This document shows, piece after piece, positions 36,657 through 45,000 of a DNA stretch of 64,000 bases. The stretch is taken from positions 372,001-436,000 of the forward strand of contig NZ_CP036150.1 of the NCBI RefSeq assembly GCF_008329965.1. The letters run 5' to 3'. The stretch is from Oceanispirochaeta crateris (GTDB taxonomy: Bacteria; Spirochaetota; Spirochaetia; DSM-2461). The stretch's first letter is position 1, and each line of letters begins with the position of its first letter. The notes below the pieces were generated by a model. That model was not told where the DNA came from and made no database searches. It was given only the letters and a program-made list of their open reading frames with translations. Position numbers and translations under genes: made by a program.

Positions 36657-36921
36657 AATCATATTTACTCACAGCTATGAGAAAAAAGCTGTAAAATTTA
36701 TAAAGAAACATCCAGAATTAAAAAACCAATATATGAAAACCCTTCAACTGATGGAAATTAATCCAAAACATCCGTCTCTACGCTTGCATCAATTAAAGGG
36801 TAAGCTCTCAGATCTACACAGTATTTCAATAAATATATCCTACAGAATTACAATTGAGTTCATTATTCAAGAAGATACAATTATCCCGATAAGTATTGGG
36901 ACTCATGACGAAATATACTGA
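36649..36921 (+). CDS. Type II toxin, RelE/YafQ-like mRNA interferase
   Basis: 90 residues, typical of RelE-fold toxins. The core includes HPSLRLHQLKGKLSDLHSI, SINISYRITIEF and the terminal GTHDEIY, matching the strand and late catalytic positions of YafQ/RelE proteins. Such toxins cut mRNA on the ribosome. With the overlapping antitoxin it makes a stability module, common in integron cassettes. attC site 2 begins 18 bp after the stop codon. Confidence 0.82.
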   Translation: MPKIIFTHSYEKKAVKFIKKHPELKNQYMKTLQLMEINPKHPSLRLHQLKGKLSDLHSISINISYRITIEFIIQEDTIIPISIGTHDEIY

Positions 36922-36938
36922 TTGAGTAAGAAGAATCT

Positions 36939-37119
36939 GTGTAACAAACAGTTGTACATTGACATTGGTTATTGTCATCAATGTTGCTGTTTTTACTCTT
37001 TTGATACAATATCAAAAAAACAATGATATACTTTTTACAAAGTATAGGTTCTGCAACATTGTTGCCAATGCCTGGTCTTTCAGCCCAGGCCACCAAGGCA
37101 AGTAAACTGGATGTTATAC
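36939..37119 (+). repeat. Integron attC recombination site 2
   Basis: The left arm GTGTAACAAACAGTTGTAC pairs with the right arm, whose reverse complement begins GTATAACATCCAGTTTAC. Core sites are GTGTAAC (36939-36945) and GTTATAC (37113-37119). The long middle (181 bp in total) contains further inverted pairs, for example TTGCCAATGCCTGG with CCAGGCC. Confidence 0.75.
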
Positions 37120-37136
37120 ATATTCAAGGAGTGAGA

Positions 37137-38189
37137 ATGATAAATGACGCGAAAATTGTACTTTTTGACACTTCAAATTGGATAAAAATATTAGATAATG
37201 ATAATGAAATACAAAATATTTTCAAAAAGTTGATTAAAAAAAATATTATTCCTTATATAACAATTGAAAACTTAATGGAAATATTTACTACAGAAAACCA
37301 TATCCATCCAGATTTTGAGATACGGTTAGAAAAATTGTATCAAGTGGAAATATTTGCTTCTATTTGTAGCGGAACAGAAATCCTATTCAGTGGGATTGAT
37401 GATCTTTTTTCAAAAGAAGTTGAAGCAATATCAAAAGGTTTACATAATTTTGTTGACATAAAAACTTATGTATTTGAAAATGTTGAATTTAAAAAGTTCC
37501 CTATACTTTCTAAAAAAGAAAAATCACTACTTAAACAAAGAGTTATTGATTTAAGAATGAAAACAAAGTTTGCATCAGCGTTGAATAGTTATGCGACAAA
37601 TCCATTATATAATAAAAAACTTAAAGATATAAAAAATACGAATTTAGACTTTGATCAAGAATTCAATCTAGAAAAAGTCCATAAGGGGAATAAGGTTTAT
37701 CTTAATAATAAAAAAGTTGCAAATAATTATATAGAAAATTTCAATAATGATTTTTCAGAAATAATAAAGGCTAACAAAATACATTATAATGGAAAAATCA
37801 ACATAATTGATTACATCAAAATAATGACGGGAAATAATAAAATTGATTTAAACAAAAAATATAAAGATTATATAATTAAAAAAGAATATAAAGATATTAT
37901 TGGGAAGTACTCAAGTAGTCCTTTGACAAATGAATATTACAAAAATACTTATAGCATAGATACTTATCTAAAAATCAAAGATAAGTATCAACAAGTACTA
38001 AACTCAGATAAACCAAGAAAGCTAGAATTAAGTAGTTTTACTGATTTTCTTTTCTGTTCATATTCAAACTATTTCAATGTGGTAGTTGATAAAAGAACTA
38101 AAGAATTATTAAAGCAAATAGAAAGGCATACTAAAATGGATTATTTGCTGCTTGATGAAAATGATATCAATGAAATTATATGTGAGTAA
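37137..38189 (+). CDS. Large PIN-like domain protein in a cassette
   Basis: About 350 residues. The N-terminus KIVLFDTSNWIKIL and the next IPYITIENLMEIF give an Asp and Glu pattern like PIN nucleases. Near the C-terminus, SFTDFLFCSYSNYFNVVVDK supplies further acidic positions like the late PIN motifs. The lysine-rich middle is unusual. I infer a PIN-fold RNase-like protein, perhaps a toxin or defence effector. ATG 37137 has AAGGAGTGAG in front and begins 17 bp after attC site 2, so the cassette is tightly packed. Confidence 0.55.
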   Translation: MINDAKIVLFDTSNWIKILDNDNEIQNIFKKLIKKNIIPYITIENLMEIFTTENHIHPDFEIRLEKLYQVEIFASICSGTEILFSGIDDLFSKEVEAISKGLHNFVDIKTYVFENVEFKKFPILSKKEKSLLKQRVIDLRMKTKFASALNSYATNPLYNKKLKDIKNTNLDFDQEFNLEKVHKGNKVYLNNKKVANNYIENFNNDFSEIIKANKIHYNGKINIIDYIKIMTGNNKIDLNKKYKDYIIKKEYKDIIGKYSSSPLTNEYYKNTYSIDTYLKIKDKYQQVLNSDKPRKLELSSFTDFLFCSYSNYFNVVVDKRTKELLKQIERHTKMDYLLLDENDINEIICE

Positions 38190-38193
38190 AAAT

Positions 38194-38362
38194 GTATAAC
38201 AAACAATTGAACTTGTCATTGCTATTGTCAAGTTTCTTGCTGATATCTGAACCTGATTAAAATAATTTTTTCCATTTAGAAGGATAGGGGATAAACTGAA
38301 AGCAAGAAAATCGCCAATGCCTGGCAAGCCAGGCCGCAACGCAAGTTAATTGGATGTTATAT
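38194..38362 (+). repeat. Integron attC recombination site 3
   Basis: The left arm GTATAACAAACAATTGAAC and the right arm, reverse complement ATATAACATCCAATTAAC, match except for two central bases and one extra G on the left (CAATTGAAC against CAATTAAC). Core sites are GTATAAC (38194-38200) and GTTATAT (38356-38362). A further inner stem is GCCTGGC/GCCAGGC. Confidence 0.8.
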
Positions 38363-38731
38363 AGTTACGCATCCCTGTATTTCTCCGATTTCTTTATATT
38401 GCTATTATGTAAAGAATTAATCAATATTTAATTCTTCAAGATTCCAGTATTTCTTTTGATTTCTATCTATTTTGATTGACTTTTGCTGACACAACTGCAT
38501 ACAAGTATATATAGAGAAATTATCTTATCAATATTCAATCTTGTGCATAATCGTATTGTGGTTTATTTACTACAGATAACCACCCTTCTATCTACTTACT
38601 TATGGATATGTAGATAATACCCTAATTAAGAATAAATTTGGATTGCACCTAATGCACAAATTTCAGTCTACAAATCAGATACAATCATGATAATTTATCT
38701 AAATAGAATTGTTTATTAAGGATTATTAAAT
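38363..38731. other. AT-rich gap without gene
   Basis: 369 bp between attC site 3 and a GNAT gene. I see no open frame of substance, RNA gene or clear promoter here. It may be a cassette that has lost its gene or the long leader of the next gene. Confidence 0.3.
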
Positions 38732-39169
38732 ATGAAGATTGAAGTTGTTAATAAGACTGACTACCTGACACTTATTTGTATCTGGGAAAAGTCTGTGAGA
38801 AACACCCATGATTTTCTTGAAGAAGGGTATATTGAAGAATTAAAACCTCTCATACTTGAGCATTACTTCGATGCTGTAGATTTACGCTGTGCTAAAGATG
38901 ATGCTGGGATCATCAAGGGATTTTGCGGTGTACAAGAAGGTAATATAGAGATGCTTTTTATTACCCCAAAATATAGAGGGCAGGGTATCGGTCGGGCACT
39001 GGCTGATTATGCAGTTCATAATCAAGGAGCTTTTAAAGTTGATGTGAACGAACAGAATTATCAGGCTGTAGGCTTCTATAAACATTTCGGATTCAAAGTA
39101 ATCGGACGATCAGATCTTGATGGTCAAGGCAAACCTTATCCACTGCTCCATATGGAACTTGGACGCTGA
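38732..39169 (+). CDS. GNAT acetyltransferase (YjaB-like)
   Basis: 145 residues, one GNAT domain. It has IIKGFCGVQEGNIEMLFITP followed by the acetyl-CoA loop KYRGQGIGRALADYAV, and NEQNYQAVGFYKHFGFKVIG. GNAT genes are common integron cargo and can modify antibiotics or toxins; the substrate is unknown. It lies downstream of attC site 3 on the same strand but is followed by short hairpin repeats rather than a clear attC. Confidence 0.85.
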   Translation: MKIEVVNKTDYLTLICIWEKSVRNTHDFLEEGYIEELKPLILEHYFDAVDLRCAKDDAGIIKGFCGVQEGNIEMLFITPKYRGQGIGRALADYAVHNQGAFKVDVNEQNYQAVGFYKHFGFKVIGRSDLDGQGKPYPLLHMELGR

Positions 39170-39199
39170 AAATGATAATAATCACAATAGGAAATACCA

Positions 39200-39228
39200 C
39201 TGATAACTAGCGTTCTGTCTATTAAGCT
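39200..39228 (+). repeat. Short repeat copy R1 (partial)
   Basis: Contains ACTGATAACTAGCGTTCTG, the 3' half of a repeat seen in full at 39287, 39706 and 44945. It follows the GNAT gene by 30 bp. Confidence 0.4.
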
Positions 39229-39286
39229 ACCCTTTTTTAACTCTTATAGGGAAACTTATATTTACATTTGAAGAAATAGTAAACAT

Positions 39287-39340
39287 ACTTAACACGGTAG
39301 CGGGATACCGCTGCCGATAATGTGGCGTTCTGCCTACATA
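39287..39340 (+). repeat. Short hairpin repeat copy R2
   Basis: ACTTAACAC, then GGTAGCGG/CCGCTGCC as an 8-bp stem, then GATAATGTGGCGTTCTGCC. The same order occurs in R3 and R4. ACTTAAC fits the RYYYAAC core-site rule, so a degenerate short attC is one possibility. Confidence 0.5.
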
Positions 39341-39408
39341 CGTCTATTTATGATATTCTACTGATAATTGTACTTCTGCTGACTAATCTAAATTAAAAGG
39401 AGAGAAAT

Positions 39409-39699
39409 ATGAGTATCAGTGATAAACATAAAGTAATCTATGGCATTGCCAAGGGTTTAAGATATGGTGATGAAAAAGGTCACAAAGAGATGAAAGGTTC
39501 CGAGCTGGCCGAGATCCTTAATGACCTTGGATATCTAACAGATGATGGAGAGAAATATACTGTAGGTACCATAGGTATATTTAGCTGCATTAGCGCTGCA
39601 TATAAGAGTTTCAAGAAACATGATGGTGATGATCATAGAGCAGGTTGGATTGCTACTGCATTTGTAGATCGGAACGGAGAATATGCATGGCAGGAATAA
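39409..39699 (+). CDS. Small hypothetical protein between hairpin repeats
   Basis: 96 residues, soluble, with KHKVIYGIAKGLRYGDEKG, ELAEILNDLGYLTDDGEKY and a C-terminal AGWIATAFVDRNGEYAW. AAAAGGAGAG precedes the ATG. I do not recognise the family. Repeat copies R2 and R3 flank it in direct orientation, as a cassette would be flanked. Confidence 0.65.
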   Translation: MSISDKHKVIYGIAKGLRYGDEKGHKEMKGSELAEILNDLGYLTDDGEKYTVGTIGIFSCISAAYKSFKKHDGDDHRAGWIATAFVDRNGEYAWQE

Positions 39700-39705
39700 A
39701 TTAAA

Positions 39706-39757
39706 AAACACGGTAGCGTTAAACAACTGCCGATAACCGGCCTTCTGTCGACTTAAT
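39706..39757 (+). repeat. Short hairpin repeat copy R3
   Basis: AAACACGGTAGCGTT, a short GGTAG/CTGCC stem, then GATAACCGGCCTTCTGTCG. It begins 6 bp after the stop codon of the small gene. Confidence 0.5.
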
Positions 39758-39826
39758 ATGAAATTCAAACTAAGAAGCTACAGATTTTTTAGTCTGATTA
39801 CGTTTCACCAATATATAATTATAATA

Positions 39827-40351
39827 TTATTTATTTCTTTCGTTATCTTCATATGCTGTCATAATATCAATAAGATTAAAGACACTTGAAATGTTTTCCT
39901 TTGTTATCGAGAGAATATCCCTCTTTCGAGTCTTGGTCATTTCATCGTTATCACTGATTACCAAGCTGATACCTGTATGAATACTATTAAGTGTTGGCCA
40001 AATCTGTTTAATAAATATTGTTAAATTTTCAGAATCTTTATCAATTATATTTAGAATATTTTTACTTCTATCATCCATCTGTATATTTAAATCGGTGAAT
40101 TCTGTGTACACTTTGTTTTCCAAATTGTAGTAGAGCACAAAAAGCAAACCGATAATTCCGCCTAATAACATAAAATAGAATGCCATTGTCAAATGTGTGA
40201 ATGCAAATGACTTCTTTAAAATCTCGAGAAAACCAAAGGATTCTCCTTTTGAAAAATCAATAATGAGATATGAGACGGGATGCAGAATAAAATAACCTAA
40301 AATAATCCCTGATAGTATGTAAACACAAGTTCTAATGAATGTTTTGTTCAT
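39827..40351 (-). CDS. Membrane protein, two transmembrane segments
   Basis: 174 residues. Hydrophobic segments lie at about 10-30 and 55-80, with a soluble helical C-terminal half (NILNIIDKDSENLTIFIKQI). I do not recognise a family. It is the last gene of a minus-strand run that starts with the LDCC peptide, so a link to metal handling is possible. Confidence 0.6.
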   Translation of the reverse strand: MNKTFIRTCVYILSGIILGYFILHPVSYLIIDFSKGESFGFLEILKKSFAFTHLTMAFYFMLLGGIIGLLFVLYYNLENKVYTEFTDLNIQMDDRSKNILNIIDKDSENLTIFIKQIWPTLNSIHTGISLVISDNDEMTKTRKRDILSITKENISSVFNLIDIMTAYEDNERNK

Positions 40352-40427
40352 GATTTTCCCTCTAATAAAGAATTAAAATTAAAATGCCAGATGATCGATA
40401 AAGAACATAAGAATATGAATTATGAGA

Positions 40428-40862
40428 TCACCCTTCAGTGTGAATGAACCTGCTGATAATATATAAAATTAAGGGAGGGAGTAATATCCATTGAAATATA
40501 GGGACTAGTCCTATACCAAAGATTTCAGGCATTAAGGCTGAATAATCCCAGCTCTGAAGCTTATGAACATTCCTGTATTCGCTTATGAGGGTATAACAAG
40601 ATCCTAGAAACAACACTGTAATGTAATGCTTCTTTTCCGGTTTATAAATCCATGATATTTTTCGATATATTAAAATTGTACCCATCATTGAAAAGAAGAG
40701 AATCATTATATCACCAATCGTGCAGTGAATTCTGTACCAGACTATTGTATTCAAATCATTTGTGATATCAACAAAAAAAGGTGTTTGTACCCACTCCCAG
40801 GTTGCAAAGATTACAAATGAAAATAAGGAATACCAAATAAGGTATTCCCCCAGTCGTTTCAT
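40428..40862 (-). CDS. Four-helix membrane protein
   Basis: 144 residues from ATG 40862, which reads MKRLGEYLIWYSLFSF. About four hydrophobic segments span the length, with an HCTIGDIMILFFSMMGT region. The frame follows the SHOCT gene after 6 bp. Function is unknown; context suggests a membrane part of the copper/metal island. Confidence 0.65.
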   Translation of the reverse strand: MKRLGEYLIWYSLFSFVIFATWEWVQTPFFVDITNDLNTIVWYRIHCTIGDIMILFFSMMGTILIYRKISWIYKPEKKHYITVLFLGSCYTLISEYRNVHKLQSWDYSALMPEIFGIGLVPIFQWILLPPLILYIISRFIHTEG

Positions 40863-40868
40863 GTTCAA

Positions 40869-41123
40869 CTATTTCTTCTTCCCAAGAACTTCTTTCTTGC
40901 TCAAATACTCAACCTCATTGATTTCTCCATTCACATATCGTTTCTGAAGCAATTCTAGAGGGGATTCTGAACTATCTGATTTCAAAAAAGAATCTTTCTT
41001 GAAAATAAAATACGCAACAACCAGTATTACTACTAAACCAATTCCCATCATAATAAACCCTCCACTATGAAATTTGCCAAACGAAGAAAAACCATTACAA
41101 AATTGCCCAAAATTACCAAACAT
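40869..41123 (-). CDS. Small membrane protein with C-terminal SHOCT domain
   Basis: 84 residues. One membrane helix (IMMGIGLVVILVVAYFIF) is followed by a SHOCT motif, SPLELLQKRYVNGEINEVEY. AGGAG precedes the ATG. The protein at 44564 has the same layout, so the island carries two versions on opposite strands. Confidence 0.82.
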   Translation of the reverse strand: MFGNFGQFCNGFSSFGKFHSGGFIMMGIGLVVILVVAYFIFKKDSFLKSDSSESPLELLQKRYVNGEINEVEYLSKKEVLGKKK

Positions 41124-41142
41124 AAATTATCTCCTATTCATC

Positions 41143-41874
41143 TTAATTATCATGGGATACAGACTCATCCATACCCAGGAACCCACCATGCCAATCATGA
41201 TACCAAACATCACCTGATACTCCATTGACACTTAACATTCCAACGATTTGCCCCTCTTTCAAAGTGTGAAGAGTATAATAACCATCAAATGTTGAAACAT
41301 GGTCATCTGCTGTAAAACCTGACTTTTTATAATCAAGATAGTCTTGAGCTATTGTGACAGACTCTTCTGCTGATATTTTCACTTTTCCATTATTCCAGAA
41401 TCTTCGCCCCATATGACCATAACTCTGATTCCACATCATATTAGGACCTGGTTCAGGAAAAACCTGGCCGGTAAAAGGATCTATAAGGAGCTCTACGGCT
41501 AAATGATCCTCACCCTCTTTAACGACTTGAGCATAATAGTTCCTCTGGAATTCCATGATTTCTTCAATATGGAAATCCTTTCCAAAAGCATCATTGATGT
41601 ATTGTTTCAGATTTTCCTCAATCTCATCATGGGTCATTCTTTCCCCGGTATTTGAAAAGGAGTTGTTATAAAACCCATACCCCATCATACTATGTCCATT
41701 TCCATACTGACCTTGTCCCATATGCCCATAACCACCGCCGCCCATTCGGCCAAAACCTCTCGATCGATTGTAGTTATACTTGTCATCTTTATTGCCATTG
41801 GCAGATAAAAGACTTGTTATAGCCAATAAAAAGAAAATGAATACTGATAATTTTGTGACTCTACTTTGGTTCAT
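41143..41874 (-). CDS. Secreted His/Met/Gly-rich protein, probable metal binder
   Basis: 243 residues with a signal peptide ending near LLSANG. Residues 35-75 are rich in Gly, Met, His and Tyr (GGGGYGHMGQGQYGNGHSM). Two PepSY-like stretches follow (QYINDAFGKDFHIEEIMEFQ and AQDYLDYKKSGF). His/Met-rich periplasmic proteins often bind Cu(I) or Ag(I). A strong AAGGAGG ribosome binding site precedes it. It lies between the LDCC peptide and the SHOCT gene. Confidence 0.75.
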   Translation of the reverse strand: MNQSRVTKLSVFIFFLLAITSLLSANGNKDDKYNYNRSRGFGRMGGGGYGHMGQGQYGNGHSMMGYGFYNNSFSNTGERMTHDEIEENLKQYINDAFGKDFHIEEIMEFQRNYYAQVVKEGEDHLAVELLIDPFTGQVFPEPGPNMMWNQSYGHMGRRFWNNGKVKISAEESVTIAQDYLDYKKSGFTADDHVSTFDGYYTLHTLKEGQIVGMLSVNGVSGDVWYHDWHGGFLGMDESVSHDN

Positions 41875-41953
41875 AAGAACCTCCTTAACTGATATAAATA
41901 TATATTACTAATAAAGTATGAATAGAATATGTTCCTAAGATAAATAGAAGATG

Positions 41954-42082
41954 TTACTTCTTTTTTTTATCAAGATCGCAGCAATCCAGTCTTTGGGAGC
42001 CATATAAATCCTGATTGGCCTTAGCCAATTTGTTAAGATAATTCATCCATCTTTTCTTTAAGTTCACCTTGAAAAATTTCAT
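41954..42082 (-). CDS. LDCC-motif putative metal-binding peptide
   Basis: A 42-residue protein starting MKFFKVNLKKRWMNYLNKLA and ending with GSQRLDCCDLDKKKK. The LDCC pair of cysteines near the C-terminus is the mark of a small family found beside copper and heavy-metal transport genes. GGAGGG lies before the ATG. It is probably the first gene of the minus-strand metal operon. Confidence 0.75.
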   Translation of the reverse strand: MKFFKVNLKKRWMNYLNKLAKANQDLYGSQRLDCCDLDKKKK

Positions 42083-42159
42083 ATTTGCCCTCCTTGAGAG
42101 AAAAAATCATAATGGTGTATAAACTGCTTCTCGAATTGCATTCTTTACTCGTTATATAC

Positions 42160-42178
42160 TATACCCCCCTACCCTATA
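42160..42178. promoter_or_regulatory. Candidate CsoR-type operator
   Basis: TATACCCCCCTACCCTATA has a C/G tract flanked by TATA ends, like sites of the CsoR/RcnR repressor family. It lies 78 bp upstream of the LDCC peptide start. No CsoR gene is in the window, so this is tentative. The remaining part of the gap up to 42500 is AT-rich and shows nothing I can name. Confidence 0.4.
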
Positions 42179-42500
42179 TAAAAAATGATAGGCCACTCCT
42201 ACTCATCCGTCAATAGATGAAACCTTAATTCTTTGTAATATACTATTATATATTTGGAATGAGCCCTATTTGATGCTAAAGACAGTAGTTGTCTCCGCTG
42301 AAAATTTGATACTTTTCGTAACATATATTAGCTTTTATATATGTGTATAAGCCCCTGGAGTTAGAGGACAAAATAGAACCAAGGCTACCCTAAGGCCCAT
42401 AGCGGATGAAATTTGAGGCCGTTTATAACGGGTCATTGATGTGCTTTATCAGAAGTAGATTTCCAAATAAATATAGACTGAAAAGTCGGAGGATTAGATT

Positions 42501-44567
42501 TTGAAAAATAATGATATGAACCATGAACATATGAATCATCAAAAACATGACCAGCATTCCGGTCATCAACATCAGGGACATTCTGGTCATCATGACCACA
42601 ATGCCCATCACCGCATGATGATACAGGATTTTAAAAAACGATTCTATATAACACTGGTATTAACCTTGCCTGTCCTGGCCCTGTCACCCCTTATCCAGAA
42701 AATTCTGGGATTTTCCTTTGGATTTCCCGGCTCTGGATATGTGGTTTTTGCTCTGGCGTCGATTATCTTTTTATACGGAGGTTGGCCGTTTCTTTCAGGG
42801 CTCGTTAAAGAACTGAAGGACAAGAGTCCGGGAATGATGACCCTTATCGGTCTGGCCATAACGGTTGCCTACGTTTATAGCGCTGCCGTTACCTTCGGTT
42901 TAGACGGAACCCCTTTTTACTGGGAGCTGGCCACTCTGATTGCCATTATGCTCGCAGGGCACTGGATTGAAATGGCATCCATACTCGGTGCCTCATCGGC
43001 TCTGGAAAAACTGGCCAAGTTAATGCCCAGTGAAGCCCACCGAAAGAAGGATGATGAAGTAGAGGATATACCTCTTTCTGAGGTAAAGAAAGGGGATGTG
43101 CTAGTCATTAAGCCGGGGGAGAAGATTCCCTCCGACGGTGTCGTGCTAAAGGGTGAAAGCTATATTAACGAATCCATGCTCACCGGAGAATCAAAACCGG
43201 TCAGAAAGGGAAAAGATGACAGGCTTATAGGTGGTTCTCTGAACGGCGATGGCTCTCTGGAGCTCCGAGTTGAGGGGGCGGGTGATGAGTCCTACCTGAA
43301 TAAGGTGATTAAGATGGTAGGAGAAGCCCAGGCTTCAAAATCCAAGACTCAAGCCTTATCTGATCGTGCTGCATTCTGGCTGACCATTGTCTCTCTCTCC
43401 GTAGGTATCGCGACTCTTATAACCTGGCTTCTGGTGGGGCAGGACCTACAGTTCGCCATAGCAAGGATGGCAACGGTTATGATCATTACCTGTCCCCATG
43501 CCCTGGGACTGGCGATTCCCCTGGTGGTCGCAGTTTCTACAGCGAAGTCAGCCGAAAACGGTCTGCTCATTCAGAACCGTACGGCCTTTGAAAATGCCAG
43601 AAAGATCTCCACGGTCATCTTTGATAAGACAGGAACCTTGACTACGGGGACATTCGAAGTCACCAGTGTGGATATACACGACAAAAAATATGGGGATAAG
43701 GAACTTCTTACCTTTGCAGGTAGTGTGGAAGCCCTTTCAGAGCATCCCATTGGAAAGAGTATTGTTCTGCGTGCAAAGAAGGATGAAATTGACCTGCCTG
43801 CTGTTGATAATTTTCAGGCAGTCAAGGGGAAGGGAGTCAGCGGTACTGTGTCAGGTAAGAAGATACAGATAGTGAGTCCCGGATATCTTCAGGAGCAGAA
43901 TTTAGAGATTCCCGAAGGGGCGGAGGCTAAAGGCGGCGTCACACGGATCTTCATTCTTGTTCAGGGAAAGGTCGCCGGTTCTCTGGCCTTGTCGGACACT
44001 ATCCGGCCTGAATCCTATCAGGCAATAAAGGCTCTGCAGAAGCTGAATATAAAATGCTGGATGCTCACCGGCGATAATAAGGAAACAGCCAAGGCCGTAG
44101 CCGATGAATTGGGGATGGACGGTTTTTTTGCAGAAGTACTGCCTGATGAGAAACAGGCAAAGGTAAAAGAGCTGCAGGCACAAGGGGAATATGTGGCCAT
44201 GGCAGGAGATGGAGTAAACGATTCTCCCGCACTTGCTCAGGCACAGGTCGGTATAGCAGTGGGATCGGGAACGGATATAGCAGCGGCATCGGCGGATATA
44301 ATCCTGGTGAATTCCAACCCTCTGGATATCACGGCGCTCATACTCTTCGGCAAGGCCACCTATAATAAGATGGTTCAGAATCTGATTTGGGCCACTGGAT
44401 ATAACGTCATTGCCATCCCCCTGGCGGCGGGTGTTTTATATAATGTTGGTATTGTCATGCGTCCGGAAGTCGGAGCCATCCTGATGTCGGCTTCTACGGT
44501 CATTGTGGCAGTGAATGCACGTCTTCTAAGGGTTAAGAAAGAGGAATTAAAGGAGGCAGGGAAATGA
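42501..44567 (+). CDS. copB: Copper-translocating P-type ATPase, CopB type
   Basis: 688 residues. The N-terminus is His-rich (HEHMNHQKHDQHSGHQHQG). The membrane motif is CPHALG, typical of the P1B-3 CopB group rather than CPC copper pumps. The actuator loop has LTGES, the phosphorylation motif is DKTGTLT, HPIGKS follows in the nucleotide domain, and the hinge is MAGDGVNDSPALAQA. CopB exports Cu(II), Cu(I) or Ag(I). The start is TTG with GGAGG 8 bases upstream. It overlaps the SHOCT gene by 4 bp. Confidence 0.93.
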   Translation: MKNNDMNHEHMNHQKHDQHSGHQHQGHSGHHDHNAHHRMMIQDFKKRFYITLVLTLPVLALSPLIQKILGFSFGFPGSGYVVFALASIIFLYGGWPFLSGLVKELKDKSPGMMTLIGLAITVAYVYSAAVTFGLDGTPFYWELATLIAIMLAGHWIEMASILGASSALEKLAKLMPSEAHRKKDDEVEDIPLSEVKKGDVLVIKPGEKIPSDGVVLKGESYINESMLTGESKPVRKGKDDRLIGGSLNGDGSLELRVEGAGDESYLNKVIKMVGEAQASKSKTQALSDRAAFWLTIVSLSVGIATLITWLLVGQDLQFAIARMATVMIITCPHALGLAIPLVVAVSTAKSAENGLLIQNRTAFENARKISTVIFDKTGTLTTGTFEVTSVDIHDKKYGDKELLTFAGSVEALSEHPIGKSIVLRAKKDEIDLPAVDNFQAVKGKGVSGTVSGKKIQIVSPGYLQEQNLEIPEGAEAKGGVTRIFILVQGKVAGSLALSDTIRPESYQAIKALQKLNIKCWMLTGDNKETAKAVADELGMDGFFAEVLPDEKQAKVKELQAQGEYVAMAGDGVNDSPALAQAQVGIAVGSGTDIAAASADIILVNSNPLDITALILFGKATYNKMVQNLIWATGYNVIAIPLAAGVLYNVGIVMRPEVGAILMSASTVIVAVNARLLRVKKEELKEAGK

Positions 44568-44830
44568 TGAGTGGCTTTGGTTATGGCAGAGGTATGGGCT
44601 GGGGAACAGGAGGGGGAATAGCTTCCCTTCTGTTTATAGCAGTATTCATTGTCGGAGGCGTCTTTTTTGTCAGATGGATTATGAGAAAATCCGAAAAAAA
44701 CGGATTATTTGGAGAAGAGCCGAGTGCTCTGGAAGAGCTGAAAACACGATACGCAAAGGGAGAAATTACCAAAGAAGAGTACCTGGAAATAAAGTCTGTT
44801 ATTGCGGACGAAACAAACAAAATAGAATAA
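44564..44830 (+). CDS. Small membrane protein with SHOCT domain, copB partner
   Basis: 88 residues. A Gly/Met-rich start (SGFGYGRGMGWGTGGG) leads into one membrane helix, then the SHOCT segment ALEELKTRYAKGEITKEEY. ATGA overlap with copB indicates coupled translation, so it likely works with the pump. Confidence 0.85.
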   Translation: MMSGFGYGRGMGWGTGGGIASLLFIAVFIVGGVFFVRWIMRKSEKNGLFGEEPSALEELKTRYAKGEITKEEYLEIKSVIADETNKIE

Positions 44831-44944
44831 GAAGATAATCAGGAAGTAATTCTTCTAAGGAAGGATATGCGTATATTTTAAGCATTGTCGTAGCCACTAA
44901 AATAGCTAAAATCAAAAGACTTCATATTCTGACCATTAAGAACT

Positions 44945-45000
44945 ACTTAACAGAAGCGGAGGAATCCTCTACCGATAAAGTCCTATTCTGTCTATATTAG
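44945..45000 (+). repeat. Short hairpin repeat copy R4
   Basis: ACTTAACAG, a GGAGGA/TCCTC hairpin, then GATAAAGTCCTATTCTGTC. It is the downstream counterpart of R2 and R3, so direct copies bracket the copper island. Confidence 0.5.

Noticed and set aside
39200-45000. Repeats R1-R4 as a CRISPR array
   Set aside because: Copies are few, diverged, irregularly spaced and separated by whole genes.
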